Of a DNA stretch of 34,017 bases, positions 15,720 to 24,737 are shown in pieces. Made by a program: the position numbers and the translations under genes. Origin of the DNA: Flavobacteriales bacterium (GTDB lineage: Bacteria; Bacteroidota; Bacteroidia; Flavobacteriales_E; Vicingaceae); assembly GCA_020635795.1 (NCBI GenBank), contig JACJZD010000008.1, positions 1 to 34,017 on the forward strand. Direction: 5' to 3'. The notes under the pieces were generated by a model that saw only the letters and a program-made list of their open reading frames with translations, did no database searches and was not told the origin of the DNA. Position 1 is the first letter of the stretch; every line of letters starts with the position of its first letter.

Positions 15720-16994
15720 TTAGGTATTAAAAGGAAGTTTAACAATAAACGTTGAACCTTCGTTTTCTTTACTCGATACTTTAATTTTTCCACGATAAGC
15801 TGTTACAATGGTTTGAACATAATTTAAACCTAATCCAAACCCTTTAATATTGTGAACATCACCTGTTGGGACACGGTAGAATTTTTCAAAAATGTGTTTC
15901 TGGTTTTCTTTAGAAATACCAATACCATTGTCTTTTACACTTATTTCTATTCCTGAAAAATAATTGGATGTAGCTATTTCTATTCGAGGATTTTCTGGTG
16001 AATATTTTATTGCATTATCTATCAGGTTAAGTAAAATACTTGAAATGTGTACTTTATCTCCAATTATTTGATGTTTTTTTGCACCCAACATACAAGTAAT
16101 TTTTCCATGTTGATTTTCCAGTATTAAATCAAAACTTTTTACTGTTTCGTTTATTACTTCATGTAAATCTATCAGTTCGTTTTCCAACTTCAACTTATCA
16201 ATCTCTAAAGTAGCTAGCTGCAATACTTTATCTACTTGGTCTTTTAGCCGATTATTTTCATCTTTAATGATTTGAGCATAACTTTTAATACGTTCGGGTT
16301 CTGACGAAATATTGGGTTGCAACAACACGTCCGACGAAAGTGAAATGGTTGAAATTGGTGTTTTAAATTCGTGAGTTATGTTATTGATGAAATCGTTTTT
16401 AATTTCCGACAAACGTTTTTGTTTAAGGATAACACTTATGGTATATCCAAAGAAAATAATGATAATTAAAATGATGGAGGACGAAAACACCCAAATTCCC
16501 ATTTCGTTAATCAAATAGGTTCGTTTGGAAGGGAAATAAACGCCAAAATAGTGTCCATCTCTATCCCATTTAATGTTATACGATTTAGATTGTAGCTTAT
16601 TCTTATCCTCGTTGTTTAAGGAAATGTAATCGCCAAAAACTATGGAATCGGTAAAACAATCGTAAATCACATATTCAAAATCCATGTGTAGGTTACGCGT
16701 CTTAAACTCGTTGGTTAAAAGCGTTTCCAAAAGGTATGGATGAACCGTATCGTTAATTATAGCAATAAAATAATTGGAACTAATCTGTTTCACAGGGTTT
16801 AGCAACTGCGATTCATCGTTGTTCATGTTTAACAACTGATGACTCACATTACTAAGTGCAATATTTACACGTTCATTAAATTGTTTCTCTTCTAAGTTAT
16901 AGGCATTTTTTACCCAAAAATATTGCGTAGCAATTATACCTACCAACGATATGGTAGCTAACAGAATTATGGTACGAATGGTCTGCCTTTTCAT
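15720..16994 (-). CDS. Membrane sensor histidine kinase (RprX-like)
   Basis: 424 residues. One membrane segment lies at about 8-27 and a second at about 165-190, enclosing a periplasmic sensor region of about 135 residues with no recognised fold. The cytoplasmic part carries the H-box INNITHEFKTPIS with His208, then the ATPase domain with N-box LLNLIDNAIKYSPENP, G1 VKDNGIGIS, F-box EKFYRVPTGD and G2 GFGLGLNYV. It autophosphorylates on His208 and passes phosphate to the adjacent regulator. It is divergent from fabD across 86 bases. Confidence 0.94.
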   Translation of the reverse strand: MKRQTIRTIILLATISLVGIIATQYFWVKNAYNLEEKQFNERVNIALSNVSHQLLNMNNDESQLLNPVKQISSNYFIAIINDTVHPYLLETLLTNEFKTRNLHMDFEYVIYDCFTDSIVFGDYISLNNEDKNKLQSKSYNIKWDRDGHYFGVYFPSKRTYLINEMGIWVFSSSIILIIIIFFGYTISVILKQKRLSEIKNDFINNITHEFKTPISTISLSSDVLLQPNISSEPERIKSYAQIIKDENNRLKDQVDKVLQLATLEIDKLKLENELIDLHEVINETVKSFDLILENQHGKITCMLGAKKHQIIGDKVHISSILLNLIDNAIKYSPENPRIEIATSNYFSGIEISVKDNGIGISKENQKHIFEKFYRVPTGDVHNIKGFGLGLNYVQTIVTAYRGKIKVSSKENEGSTFIVKLPFNT

Positions 16995-17049
16995 GTAGCA
17001 TAAAATTAATAAATGTAAGCTAATGTATAGGGTAAGTTTTAGTTTTTAT

Positions 17050-17057
17050 TATTTTTG
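17050..17057 (+). promoter_or_regulatory. -7 promoter box of fabD
   Basis: TATTTTTG matches TAnnTTTG and lies 23 bases before the fabD ATG. No clear TTG -33 element is seen at the expected distance. Confidence 0.5.
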
Positions 17058-17080
17058 AGGAAACATTTAAACTTATCTCA

Positions 17081-17956
17081 ATGAACGCATACGTATTTCC
17101 AGGTCAAGGGTCACAATTTGTAGGAATGGGTAAAGATCTTTATGATTCTTCTCCTTTAGCAAAAGAATTGTTTGAACGTGCTAATGAAATTTTAGGATTC
17201 AACATAACCGACATCATGTTCTCAGGAACTGATGAAGAGCTAAAACAAACAAAAGTTACACAGCCTGCTATATTTTTACACTCTGTAATTTTAGCTAAAA
17301 CATTAGGAGATTCGTTTAAACCACAAGCTGTAGCTGGTCATTCTTTAGGTGAGTTTTCGGCATTGGTTGCCAACGGAACATTAGATTTTGAAGATGGTTT
17401 ACGCTTGGTTTCGCAACGTGCTTTGGCTATGCAAAAAGCTTGTGAAGCTGTGCCAAGTACCATGGCTGCAATTTTAGGTATGGATGATGAATTGGTAGAA
17501 AAAATTTGCAGTGAAATTGATGGTGTTGTTGTTCCTGCAAACTATAACTGCCCAGGACAATTGGTTATTTCTGGAAGTATTGAAGCTGTAAATATTGCTT
17601 GTGAAAAATTAAAAGAAGCTGGAGCAAAAAGAGCATTGGTTTTACCAGTTGGTGGAGCGTTCCACTCTCCATTAATGAAGCCAGCAGAAGACGAATTAGC
17701 TAAAGCAATTCAAGCTACTACATTTAATAAACCAACATGCCCAGTTTATCAAAACGTAAATGCTTTACCAATAACAAACCCTGCTGAAATACAACACAAT
17801 TTAATTGCGCAATTAACTGCTCCTGTAAAGTGGACGCAAATAATGACTAACATGTTGGCTGATGGTGTTAATTCTGTTACCGAAGTTGGACCTGGAAAAG
17901 TATTGCAAGGGTTATTCAAAAAAATGGATAGAGATTTAGAAACTATTAGTGCATGA
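17081..17956 (+). CDS. fabD: Malonyl-CoA:ACP transacylase
   Basis: 291 residues, usual FabD length. It moves malonyl from CoA to acyl carrier protein to feed fatty-acid chain elongation in the cytoplasm. Motifs: VFPGQGSQFVGMG at the N-terminus, AVAGHSLGEFSAL with the catalytic Ser, QRALAMQKA with the conserved Arg, and VGGAFHSPLM with the catalytic His. The C-terminal TEVGPGKVLQGLFKK is also typical. It stands as a single gene, followed by a repeat-rich gap. Identification is secure. Confidence 0.96.
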   Translation: MNAYVFPGQGSQFVGMGKDLYDSSPLAKELFERANEILGFNITDIMFSGTDEELKQTKVTQPAIFLHSVILAKTLGDSFKPQAVAGHSLGEFSALVANGTLDFEDGLRLVSQRALAMQKACEAVPSTMAAILGMDDELVEKICSEIDGVVVPANYNCPGQLVISGSIEAVNIACEKLKEAGAKRALVLPVGGAFHSPLMKPAEDELAKAIQATTFNKPTCPVYQNVNALPITNPAEIQHNLIAQLTAPVKWTQIMTNMLADGVNSVTEVGPGKVLQGLFKKMDRDLETISA

Positions 17957-17970
17957 CCCTTTTTTAAATT

Positions 17971-18126
17971 TAACCACATAGAAACATAGTTTATTTGGTT
18001 AACACCACCCAAAATTACATTCAGCACCACAATAGTTTTATCCCGATAAATCGGGATAACTATGATTTGCTAATGTATCTCTTTGGACAATTTGTGATAG
18101 AAAAGAGCTATGTGCCTATGTGGTTA
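17971..18126. repeat. 156-bp inverted-repeat element with internal palindrome (MITE- or REP-like)
   Basis: The ends TAACCACATAGAAACATAG (17971-17989) and CTATGTGCCTATGTGGTTA (18108-18126) are inverted copies matching at 17 of 19 positions. In the centre, TTATCCCGAT/ATCGGGATAA (18038-18059) forms a 10-bp stem, extended outward by ATAGT/ACTAT with a bulge (18032-18063). Fragments like these recur in Bacteroidota intergenic DNA (recollection). The central palindrome may also end fabD transcription. A short ORF crossing it is not considered a gene. Confidence 0.65.
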
Positions 18127-18186
18127 AAAAATTTTGTGGAACTAAATTTGGGTTTGCTTCGCATACAAAACCTATCGCCATGACGG

Positions 18187-19974
18187 TTACTTTGCATCAG
18201 GGATTTTAACACCATCTTTGTACGTAACAGTACCTTTGATTTTACCGGCTTGTTTTTCGTAATATATCCACTTGCCATCTGGAACAAAGTTTTTATACAT
18301 CTTAATACTCTCTATAGGCCCTTCAGGATACCACGATGTTACCGTTCCATTTTGGCGTCCATTTTCGAAAGTTTGTTCGTACATTTTTTTGCCATCATCG
18401 TAATAATATGTCCATTTACCATGCTGTACATTGTTTAAATAAGCACCTTCTTCTTTTGGTTGTCCATTCTCATACCATGAAAAATGCGGACCATCCAACA
18501 CCGAAATTTCTTGGCTTTTATTAAACTCTGCAAAACGTTTTTCCGATTCTTTTAGATATTCTTTGGATTCAACTGTTTTTACCAAAAAAGTTTGCATCAA
18601 TTCTTGCTTTCCATTGTCGTACCAATGCTGCCAAACACCATCTTTTAACCCATTTTTGTATTCGCCTTCGTAATCTTTTTTCTCGTTTTCAAACCAACCT
18701 TCCCATTTGCCATTCATTAAGCCTGCGGTAAAATGTCCTACATCTTTTTTCTTTCCGCTATCGTACCACGACAACCATTCACCTTCTTCTTTTCCGTTTT
18801 TAAACTTTCCTTTCATTACTAATACTTTTGTTTCGCTAAAGAAACTCCATTCACCCTCTTTTACATCGTTGGTATAATTCCCTGTTTTCCACACCTCACC
18901 GTTGGGGTACCAATAGGTCCAAACACCATTTTTCTTGTCGTTTTGGTAAGGTCCTTCGTATTCTTTTTTACCCGATTTTTTATTGTAAAACGACCACAAA
19001 CCCTCTCTCAAATCATTTTTAAAGTGCCCTACAATATCTTTGTTACCGTTGTCGTGCCAATAAATCCATTCGCCATCTTTTAACCCATTTGCATAGTTGC
19101 CTTCTGCGCTAATTTTACCATTAGCAAACCATTCCTTAAAAACGCCATGCTCTTTACCTTCGGTGTAAGTTACTTCTTTCATTTTAGTACCATCCATGTA
19201 CCAAAATGTCCAGAGCAAATCGTTTTTTCCGTTTTTTACATTCCCTTCTAAACGTTTGTTACCATTATCCCAATAATATATCCATTTACCCGTCATTACT
19301 CCGTTATCGTAATTTCCTTCCGATAATTTTTTCATGTCTTCGTTATGCTCAATCCATAGTCCAGTTCGTTTTCCGTTGGTGTATTTTCCTTTAATTTTTG
19401 CTTTTCCAGTAGCGGTATATTCTAAGTATTCACCATTTCCGTTTTTAACCAATTGTTTTCCTTTCTCATCAAAATAGTCAATTAGCTTGGTGTCGTCGCC
19501 ATTAAATTCTCTAGCACTTTTTAATTGTTTGTTGGGGTAATAGTTTTTCCAAACTCCTACACGAGCATCTTTCTCAAACAACCCTTGTTCTTTAATGGTT
19601 CCATCCTCGTAATAGTATGTCCATAAACTATCGTTGTAGCCATTTTTATTATAACCAACTATTTCGAGTTGCCCAGTAGGATACCAAACCTTACAAATAC
19701 CTTCTTTTTTCCCTTTAATAAAAGTTCCTTCTTCTATTTTTTTACCCGATTCGTTGTAGTTGACATATACGCCATTGTAATCGCCATCTTTATAATTTAC
19801 TTCTTGTTGTATAATGCCATCTTTACTCCAAAACGTCCATTTACCTTGCTCTAAACCTTCTTTAACAACACCTTCAGCTTTTTTGTTGCCGTTGGTCCAT
19901 TTGTAAGTGTGCAATTGTGCATTAGCCTTAAAACTAAGTGCTAGTATCAATAAAAAAAAGAGGGTAAACTTCAT
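18187..19974 (-). CDS. Secreted MORN-type repeat protein (about 20 or more repeats)
   Basis: 595 residues. A type I signal peptide (MKFTLFFLLILALSFKANA, then QLHTY) directs export. The rest is a chain of about 22-23-residue repeats of the form G.W..WY.NG....EG.Y.NG, e.g. GEWIYWHDNGNKDIVGHF and GVWQHWYDNGKQELMQTF. This is the MORN_2/YwqK-antitoxin-type repeat. Such labels are misleading here: no toxin gene is adjacent. One break of about 30 charged residues (around KTVESKEYLKESEKRFAEF, near residue 465) interrupts the array. No T9SS sorting domain is present at the C-terminus (it ends VKIPDAK), so it is probably periplasmic or outer-membrane associated. Function unknown. Confidence 0.85.
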   Translation of the reverse strand: MKFTLFFLLILALSFKANAQLHTYKWTNGNKKAEGVVKEGLEQGKWTFWSKDGIIQQEVNYKDGDYNGVYVNYNESGKKIEEGTFIKGKKEGICKVWYPTGQLEIVGYNKNGYNDSLWTYYYEDGTIKEQGLFEKDARVGVWKNYYPNKQLKSAREFNGDDTKLIDYFDEKGKQLVKNGNGEYLEYTATGKAKIKGKYTNGKRTGLWIEHNEDMKKLSEGNYDNGVMTGKWIYYWDNGNKRLEGNVKNGKNDLLWTFWYMDGTKMKEVTYTEGKEHGVFKEWFANGKISAEGNYANGLKDGEWIYWHDNGNKDIVGHFKNDLREGLWSFYNKKSGKKEYEGPYQNDKKNGVWTYWYPNGEVWKTGNYTNDVKEGEWSFFSETKVLVMKGKFKNGKEEGEWLSWYDSGKKKDVGHFTAGLMNGKWEGWFENEKKDYEGEYKNGLKDGVWQHWYDNGKQELMQTFLVKTVESKEYLKESEKRFAEFNKSQEISVLDGPHFSWYENGQPKEEGAYLNNVQHGKWTYYYDDGKKMYEQTFENGRQNGTVTSWYPEGPIESIKMYKNFVPDGKWIYYEKQAGKIKGTVTYKDGVKIPDAK

Positions 19975-20007
19975 AACAAAGGTTTTACTTAATAAACTTA
20001 ATTATTA

Positions 20008-20015
20008 CAAAGATA
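20008..20015 (-). promoter_or_regulatory. -7 promoter box of the MORN-repeat gene
   Basis: TATCTTTG on the minus strand matches TAnnTTTG and lies 33 bases before the ATG at 19974. A -33 TTG is not clear. Confidence 0.5.
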
Positions 20016-20108
20016 TTTTGATTCTGCTAAAAAGAAAGCCCTACCAATAATTTCTATCAACAGTTTGTTGTGAAGCAAAACAATTTTTAAGTCTTTGAAT
20101 AAATTAAT

Positions 20109-20116
20109 TATATTTG
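20109..20116 (+). promoter_or_regulatory. Possible -7 box upstream of the exported TPR gene
   Basis: TATATTTG matches TAnnTTTG, 44 bases before the ATG at 20161. The expected TTG at -33 is missing, so support is weak in this AT-rich stretch. Confidence 0.3.
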
Positions 20117-20160
20117 AATAAACATAATATTACAAATATTGTGATTCTACGCTATTAAAA

Positions 20161-20979
20161 ATGAGATTAATTACGACAACAATATTGGTACTGACAATAA
20201 ATGTTGTGTTAGCACAAACAGACGTTGAGAATTTAAAGCAAGACGTCGATAATCTTTTACAACAAGACAAGCCACTTGAAGCATTAGCCATCATGGAAGG
20301 TTTGGTTAATCGTCAAGACACTATATCTGGATATGGAAGATATAAGACACGTATTGGTCTTATTTATCAATCCCTTGACAGTATTGAACAAGCTAGAAAG
20401 TGGTACCTCAGTGTTATGAATGACTCTTTGATTACTGACTCTGTTGAAGACTTTTGGCTTGGTGATTGGGAAGTTAGAGGTAACTATAAACATGTAAGCT
20501 GTTACCAAATCGCTGTCAGCTATTACAAAGAGAATGACTTCAATAAATCAATTGAGTTCTACAAACTTGCCCTCGACTCCTTCCCTTACTATCACTTTTC
20601 AGGGTCTGACATTAACAAAAATAGAGTCAGAATATGTAATAACATTGCAGACCTGTACTCAAAACAAGGTGACTTAACAACCGCTTTTTCATATTTACTA
20701 CCTTTTTTTGGCGACTATATAATATACTCTAACCGTGCAAGAAACAAGGCTGCAAAAATAATTAAAGAACACAATCTTCAAGAAGAATTTCTCTCAGTAA
20801 TGAAGAAGAATTACAAAGCACTCATTAAAAACGAAACCATTGTTCTTGATTTTGGAGAAAAAAATATCGTATTAGAAGACTTAACTGGACTTAATAAATC
20901 CGAATCGGAAATACAAGAAAAGGCTAAATATTATTGGTCATTAATCTCAATGAGTGATATGATGGATGAATTCAAATAA
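20161..20979 (+). CDS. Exported TPR-like protein of unknown function
   Basis: 272 residues with a signal peptide (MRLITTTILVLTINVVLA, then QTD). The mature part has helical repeats that look like divergent TPRs: YKTRIGLIYQSLDSIEQARK at about 60-80, YKENDFNKSIEFYKLALDSF at about 121-140, and NNIADLYSKQGDLTTAFSYL at about 161-180. The C-terminal 70 residues have no recognisable motif. It is alone on its strand between the MORN gene and the atp operon, followed by a REP-like repeat and a strong terminator. Family and role are not recognised; it looks like an accessory gene placed at the edge of the atp operon. Confidence 0.7.
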   Translation: MRLITTTILVLTINVVLAQTDVENLKQDVDNLLQQDKPLEALAIMEGLVNRQDTISGYGRYKTRIGLIYQSLDSIEQARKWYLSVMNDSLITDSVEDFWLGDWEVRGNYKHVSCYQIAVSYYKENDFNKSIEFYKLALDSFPYYHFSGSDINKNRVRICNNIADLYSKQGDLTTAFSYLLPFFGDYIIYSNRARNKAAKIIKEHNLQEEFLSVMKKNYKALIKNETIVLDFGEKNIVLEDLTGLNKSESEIQEKAKYYWSLISMSDMMDEFK

Positions 20980-21000
20980 TATGACAAAAAAAATATTGCA

Positions 21001-21036
21001 GGTCAATCCTTCGACAAGCTCAGGATAACATTGACC
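21001..21036. repeat. REP-like inverted repeat
   Basis: GGTCAAT (21001-21007) pairs with ATTGACC (21030-21036). Inside, CCTTCGACAAGCTCAGG also folds on itself (CCT/AGG). The CTTCGACAAGCTCAG core is a sequence I recall as repetitive in many bacterial genomes. Confidence 0.55.
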
Positions 21037-21050
21037 GCAAGGACGACCAC

Positions 21051-21085
21051 AAAAAAAAGTCCCGCAGTACTGCGGGACTTTTTTT
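21051..21085. terminator. Strong bidirectional intrinsic terminator
   Basis: A perfect palindrome GTCCCGCAGTACTGCGGGAC (21059-21078) is flanked by A8 on the left and T7 on the right. It can end the TPR gene on the plus strand and the atp operon (atpG stop at 21105) on the minus strand. Confidence 0.9.
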
Positions 21086-21104
21086 ATATCTAGTTAAACT
21101 AAGT

Positions 21105-21983
21105 TTAGTTCAAGGCTTCGGCACCAGCAACAATTTCTAAAATTTCGTTAGTAATCGAAGCTTGACGAGCTTTGTTGTAAATTAACTTTAATTCATTAAT
21201 TAATTCGGTAGCATTATCTGTTGCTTTGTGCATTGCAGTCATCCTAGCACCGTGTTCTGATGCTTGAGAGTCTAATAATGCCTTAAACAACTGTGTTTTT
21301 AACGATTTAGGAATTAATTCTTCAATAATAAATTCTTTGTTTGGTTCAAAAATATATTCAGCTGATGATTTAGTTGCTCCTTCTGTTACTGTTGGTACAA
21401 CTGGTAAAAACTGTTCAACTTGAATTTCTTGTACTGCAGCATTTTTAAACTGATTGTAAACCAATACAATTTTGTCTTGTTTTTTAGCTGCAAATTGATC
21501 CATTAATAATTGAGCCACTTCCGATACATTATCAAAAGTTAAGTTATCAATAATCTCAACACTTTTAGAAAATACTTCTTTACCTTTTACTGCTGCTGGA
21601 GACAATTTAAACGAATCCATACTTTTTTTACCAATAGAAACTATGGTAACCTCGCAGTTTTTGTAATCAGTTTCAGCAATTTTTTTAACCGTTTTAATCA
21701 CGTTGTTGTTAAATCCACCACATAACCCACGGTTAGCTGTAATACTTACAAAAAGTACATTTTTAACTTCTCTTTCTTGGCTATAAACACCTTCGCTACT
21801 ATCCAATCCAGCACTTAAGTTTTCAAGTATTTCTTGCAATTTTTTAGAATAAGGACGCATTTGAGTAATTGCATCTTGTGCTCTTCTCAACTTAGCTGCC
21901 GATACCATTTTCATTGCAGATGTAATCTGTCTTGTAGATGATATCGAAACTATCCTGTTTCGTATTTCTTTTAAATTTGCCAT
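21105..21983 (-). CDS. atpG: F-type ATP synthase gamma subunit
   Basis: 292 residues. The gamma subunit is the rotating central stalk of F1. The N-terminal helix begins MANLKEIRNRIVSISSTRQITSAM in pattern, the C-terminal helix contains EHGARMTAMHKATDNATELI and NKARQASITNEILEIVAGA, both diagnostic. A Rossmann-like middle domain lies between (LFVSITANRGLCGGFN). It is the last gene of the atpBEFHAG operon; the 58 bases before it hold a CAGTTAACAGTTATCAGT stretch. atpD and atpC do not follow, as is normal in Bacteroidota. Confidence 0.96.
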   Translation of the reverse strand: MANLKEIRNRIVSISSTRQITSAMKMVSAAKLRRAQDAITQMRPYSKKLQEILENLSAGLDSSEGVYSQEREVKNVLFVSITANRGLCGGFNNNVIKTVKKIAETDYKNCEVTIVSIGKKSMDSFKLSPAAVKGKEVFSKSVEIIDNLTFDNVSEVAQLLMDQFAAKKQDKIVLVYNQFKNAAVQEIQVEQFLPVVPTVTEGATKSSAEYIFEPNKEFIIEELIPKSLKTQLFKALLDSQASEHGARMTAMHKATDNATELINELKLIYNKARQASITNEILEIVAGAEALN

Positions 21984-22041
21984 TTTCTAGTTTTCAGTTA
22001 ACAGTTATCAGTCTTCCAACTTCTTACTTCAATCTTCCCTA

Positions 22042-23619
22042 CTACTTATATTTCGCTGTTAATTCAGAAGCTGCTTTTTCTAATGTTGAAGTAATTTCAT
22101 CATCTAATTTACCTGCTCTTAACGAATCTAAAACATTTTTATGTTTGCTTTCTAAATACGATAAATATTCAAATTCAAACTCTTTTACTTTATCAACAGG
22201 AACTTTGTTTATTAAACCTTTTGTTCCAAGGTAGATAATTGCTACTTGTTTTTCAACAGATAGCGGAGAGTTTTCTCCTTGTTTCAGAATTTCAACGTTA
22301 CGTTTACCTTTATTCAATACCGACATGGTTGCAGCATCTAAATCAGAACCAAATTTCGAGAATGCTTCTAATTCTCTAAATTGAGCTTGGTCTAATTTTA
22401 ATGTACCAGCTACTTTTTTCATTGATTTAATTTGAGCGTTACCACCAACACGCGATACCGAAATACCTACGTTAATTGCTGGACGAACACCTTGGTTAAA
22501 TAAATCTGATTCTAAGAAAATTTGACCGTCAGTAATCGAAATTACGTTGGTTGGAATATAAGCAGAAACGTCACCCGCTTGTGTTTCGATAATTGGCAAT
22601 GCAGTTAAAGAACCACCACCTTTTACCAAATGCTTGATAGATTCTGGTAAATCATTCATGTCTTGAGCAATGCTATCAACATTAACAATTTTTGCAGCTC
22701 TTTCTAATAATCTAGAGTGTAAGTAGAATACATCACCAGGATAAGCCTCACGACCTGGAGGTCTTCTTAACAATAAAGAAACCTCACGGTAAGCAACAGC
22801 TTGTTTTGATAAATCATCATAAATAATTAATGCTGGACGACCAGAATCTCTAAAATATTCACCAATTGCAGCTCCTGCGAAAGGTGAGTAAAATTGCATT
22901 GGAGCAGGGTCAGATGCATTTGCAGCAACAACAACGGTGTAAGCCATTGCGCCATTATCTTCTAAAGTTTTAACTATACCTGCAACAGTAGAACCTTTTT
23001 GACCAGTTGCTACATAAATACAGAATACAGGCTCACCTCTATCGTAAAATTCTTTTTGATTAATAATGGTATCGATACAAACGGTAGTTTTTCCTGTTTG
23101 ACGGTCACCAATTACTAACTCTCTTTGCCCTCTACCTACTGGAATCATCGCGTCAATAGCTTTAATACCTGTTTGCATTGGCTCTGTTACTGGCTCACGG
23201 TAAATAACACCTGGAGCTTTTCTTTCTAATGGCATTTCGTAAAGATCACCAGTAATAGGTCCTTTTCCATCAATTGGATTTCCCAATGTGTCAACAACTC
23301 TACCTAACATTCCTTCGCCAACTTTAATCGAAGCAATTTTTTTAGTTCTTTTTACGGTATCGCCCTCTTTAACTCCTTTAGAAGAACCTAAAAGTACAGC
23401 TCCTACGTTATCTTCTTCAAGGTTTAAAACGATAGCATTTAAACCGTTTTCAAATTCAATTAATTCACCTGATTGTACTTGCGACAATCCATAAATACGT
23501 GCAATACCATCACCAACTTGTAGTACAGTTCCTACTTCTTCTAGTTGAGCTTCGGTGTTAAATCCAGCTAATTGTTGTCTTAATATAGCTGATACTTCTG
23601 CGGGTTTTACTTCGGCCAT
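22042..23619 (-). CDS. atpA: F-type ATP synthase alpha subunit
   Basis: 525 residues. Non-catalytic nucleotide-binding subunit of the F1 hexamer. Walker A is GDRQTGKTT (about 169-177), Walker B region is ALIIYDDLSKQA, and the alpha signature RPAINVGISVSRVGG with the arginine finger (SRVG) is present. The N-terminus starts MAEVKPAEVSAILRQQL, typical of Bacteroidota alpha subunits. The gap from atpH is 44 bases and to atpG 58 bases. Identification is secure. Confidence 0.98.
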   Translation of the reverse strand: MAEVKPAEVSAILRQQLAGFNTEAQLEEVGTVLQVGDGIARIYGLSQVQSGELIEFENGLNAIVLNLEEDNVGAVLLGSSKGVKEGDTVKRTKKIASIKVGEGMLGRVVDTLGNPIDGKGPITGDLYEMPLERKAPGVIYREPVTEPMQTGIKAIDAMIPVGRGQRELVIGDRQTGKTTVCIDTIINQKEFYDRGEPVFCIYVATGQKGSTVAGIVKTLEDNGAMAYTVVVAANASDPAPMQFYSPFAGAAIGEYFRDSGRPALIIYDDLSKQAVAYREVSLLLRRPPGREAYPGDVFYLHSRLLERAAKIVNVDSIAQDMNDLPESIKHLVKGGGSLTALPIIETQAGDVSAYIPTNVISITDGQIFLESDLFNQGVRPAINVGISVSRVGGNAQIKSMKKVAGTLKLDQAQFRELEAFSKFGSDLDAATMSVLNKGKRNVEILKQGENSPLSVEKQVAIIYLGTKGLINKVPVDKVKEFEFEYLSYLESKHKNVLDSLRAGKLDDEITSTLEKAASELTAKYK

Positions 23620-23663
23620 TTTTTATTTATTTAGTTCTTTATAATTTAAAATCTTTTATTCAA

Positions 23664-24194
23664 TTAATTAAACTCCATTACTAAGTTTTGAAGTTTACGT
23701 TTGATGCTTTCATCAACTTGTTTATCGTCAACTCTCAAAATAATACCTCCAATAATCTCTGCATCAACTTTTTCAATCAACTCAATTGTTGAATGATAAG
23801 ATTTATTTACAAGTTTTTTGATGTTTTCTTTTTGGTCAGCATTTAATGCAACAGCTGATGTAACATGAGCTATTTTAATGTTATGATGTTCTTTATAAAC
23901 ATCAATAAAAGCATTGGCGATATCAAACAATATGTTTTCTCTCTTTTTTGCAACAATTAATTTTACAAAAGAAGCCGAAACATTGTTTATTCCTTTAAAA
24001 ATCTCGTTTAAAATAGCTAGTTTTTTATCTCCTTTTACGATAGGATTTTTTAAAACTAAAACAAGTTCGTGATTTTCATTACAAACTTTGTTAATCATTG
24101 TCATATCTTGATAAACTGCTTCTAAACATTTGTTTTCGATAGCAATACCAAGCAATGATTTAGCGTAACGCGATGCAACTTTAATATCTCTCAT
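23664..24194 (-). CDS. atpH: F-type ATP synthase delta subunit
   Basis: 176 residues. The delta subunit links F1 to the peripheral b stalk. Family features are the start IKVASRYAKSLLGIAIE, the central LKNPIVKGDKK, and the C-terminal signature VDAEIIGGIILRVDDKQVDES. It lies 7 bases after atpF and is followed by atpA. Confidence 0.95.
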   Translation of the reverse strand: MRDIKVASRYAKSLLGIAIENKCLEAVYQDMTMINKVCNENHELVLVLKNPIVKGDKKLAILNEIFKGINNVSASFVKLIVAKKRENILFDIANAFIDVYKEHHNIKIAHVTSAVALNADQKENIKKLVNKSYHSTIELIEKVDAEIIGGIILRVDDKQVDESIKRKLQNLVMEFN

Positions 24195-24201
24195 CTAAAT
24201 T

Positions 24202-24702
24202 TTAGTTTAGATTAATTTCAGCAACGGCTGTATCAATCAACGATTTTTGTTTTTCAGCAGTAGCTAATTCTTGTTTTAAAATCTTTTCAGCAATTTCAAT
24301 AGACAAAGTTGCTACTTGATTTTTTAATTCAGTAATAGCAGCTAATTTCTCGTGTTGAATCGACTCTCTTGCCGCAGCAACAATTTTTTCAGCTTCGGTA
24401 TTAGCAACAGCTTTCGCATCACTAATCATTTTATCTTTAGCTGCACGAGCCTCTTTCAACATTTCGTCTCTTTCTTCTCTTGCTTTGTTTAACAACACTT
24501 CGTTGTTAGCAGATAATTCTGCCATTTCTTGTTTTGTTTTTTCAGCTAAAAGTAAAGCATCTTCAATAGAAGCCTCTCTATCTTTTACAGCTTTTAAAAT
24601 TGGTTTCCATGCAAATTTTGCAAGTAAAAAGAATAAAATGCAAAACACAAGTGTAGTCCATACTATCAGACCAAGCTCGGGGGTTACTAACGGATTATCC
24701 AT
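24202..24702 (-). CDS. atpF: F-type ATP synthase b subunit (peripheral stalk)
   Basis: 166 residues. One N-terminal membrane helix (LGLIVWTTLVFCILFFLL, about residues 11-28) is followed by FAWKPILKAVKDRE and a long charged helix that forms the b-dimer coiled coil. Length and layout are typical. It is separated from atpE by 79 bases holding a strong hairpin. Confidence 0.95.
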   Translation of the reverse strand: MDNPLVTPELGLIVWTTLVFCILFFLLAKFAWKPILKAVKDREASIEDALLLAEKTKQEMAELSANNEVLLNKAREERDEMLKEARAAKDKMISDAKAVANTEAEKIVAAARESIQHEKLAAITELKNQVATLSIEIAEKILKQELATAEKQKSLIDTAVAEINLN

Positions 24703-24737
24703 AATATATTTTTTATTTTGTTTAAGTTAATTTTTTA

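Noticed and set aside
17995..18183. 62-codon plus-strand ORF after fabD
   Set aside because: It lies almost wholly in the inverted-repeat element, including its central palindrome, and its protein has no recognisable features.
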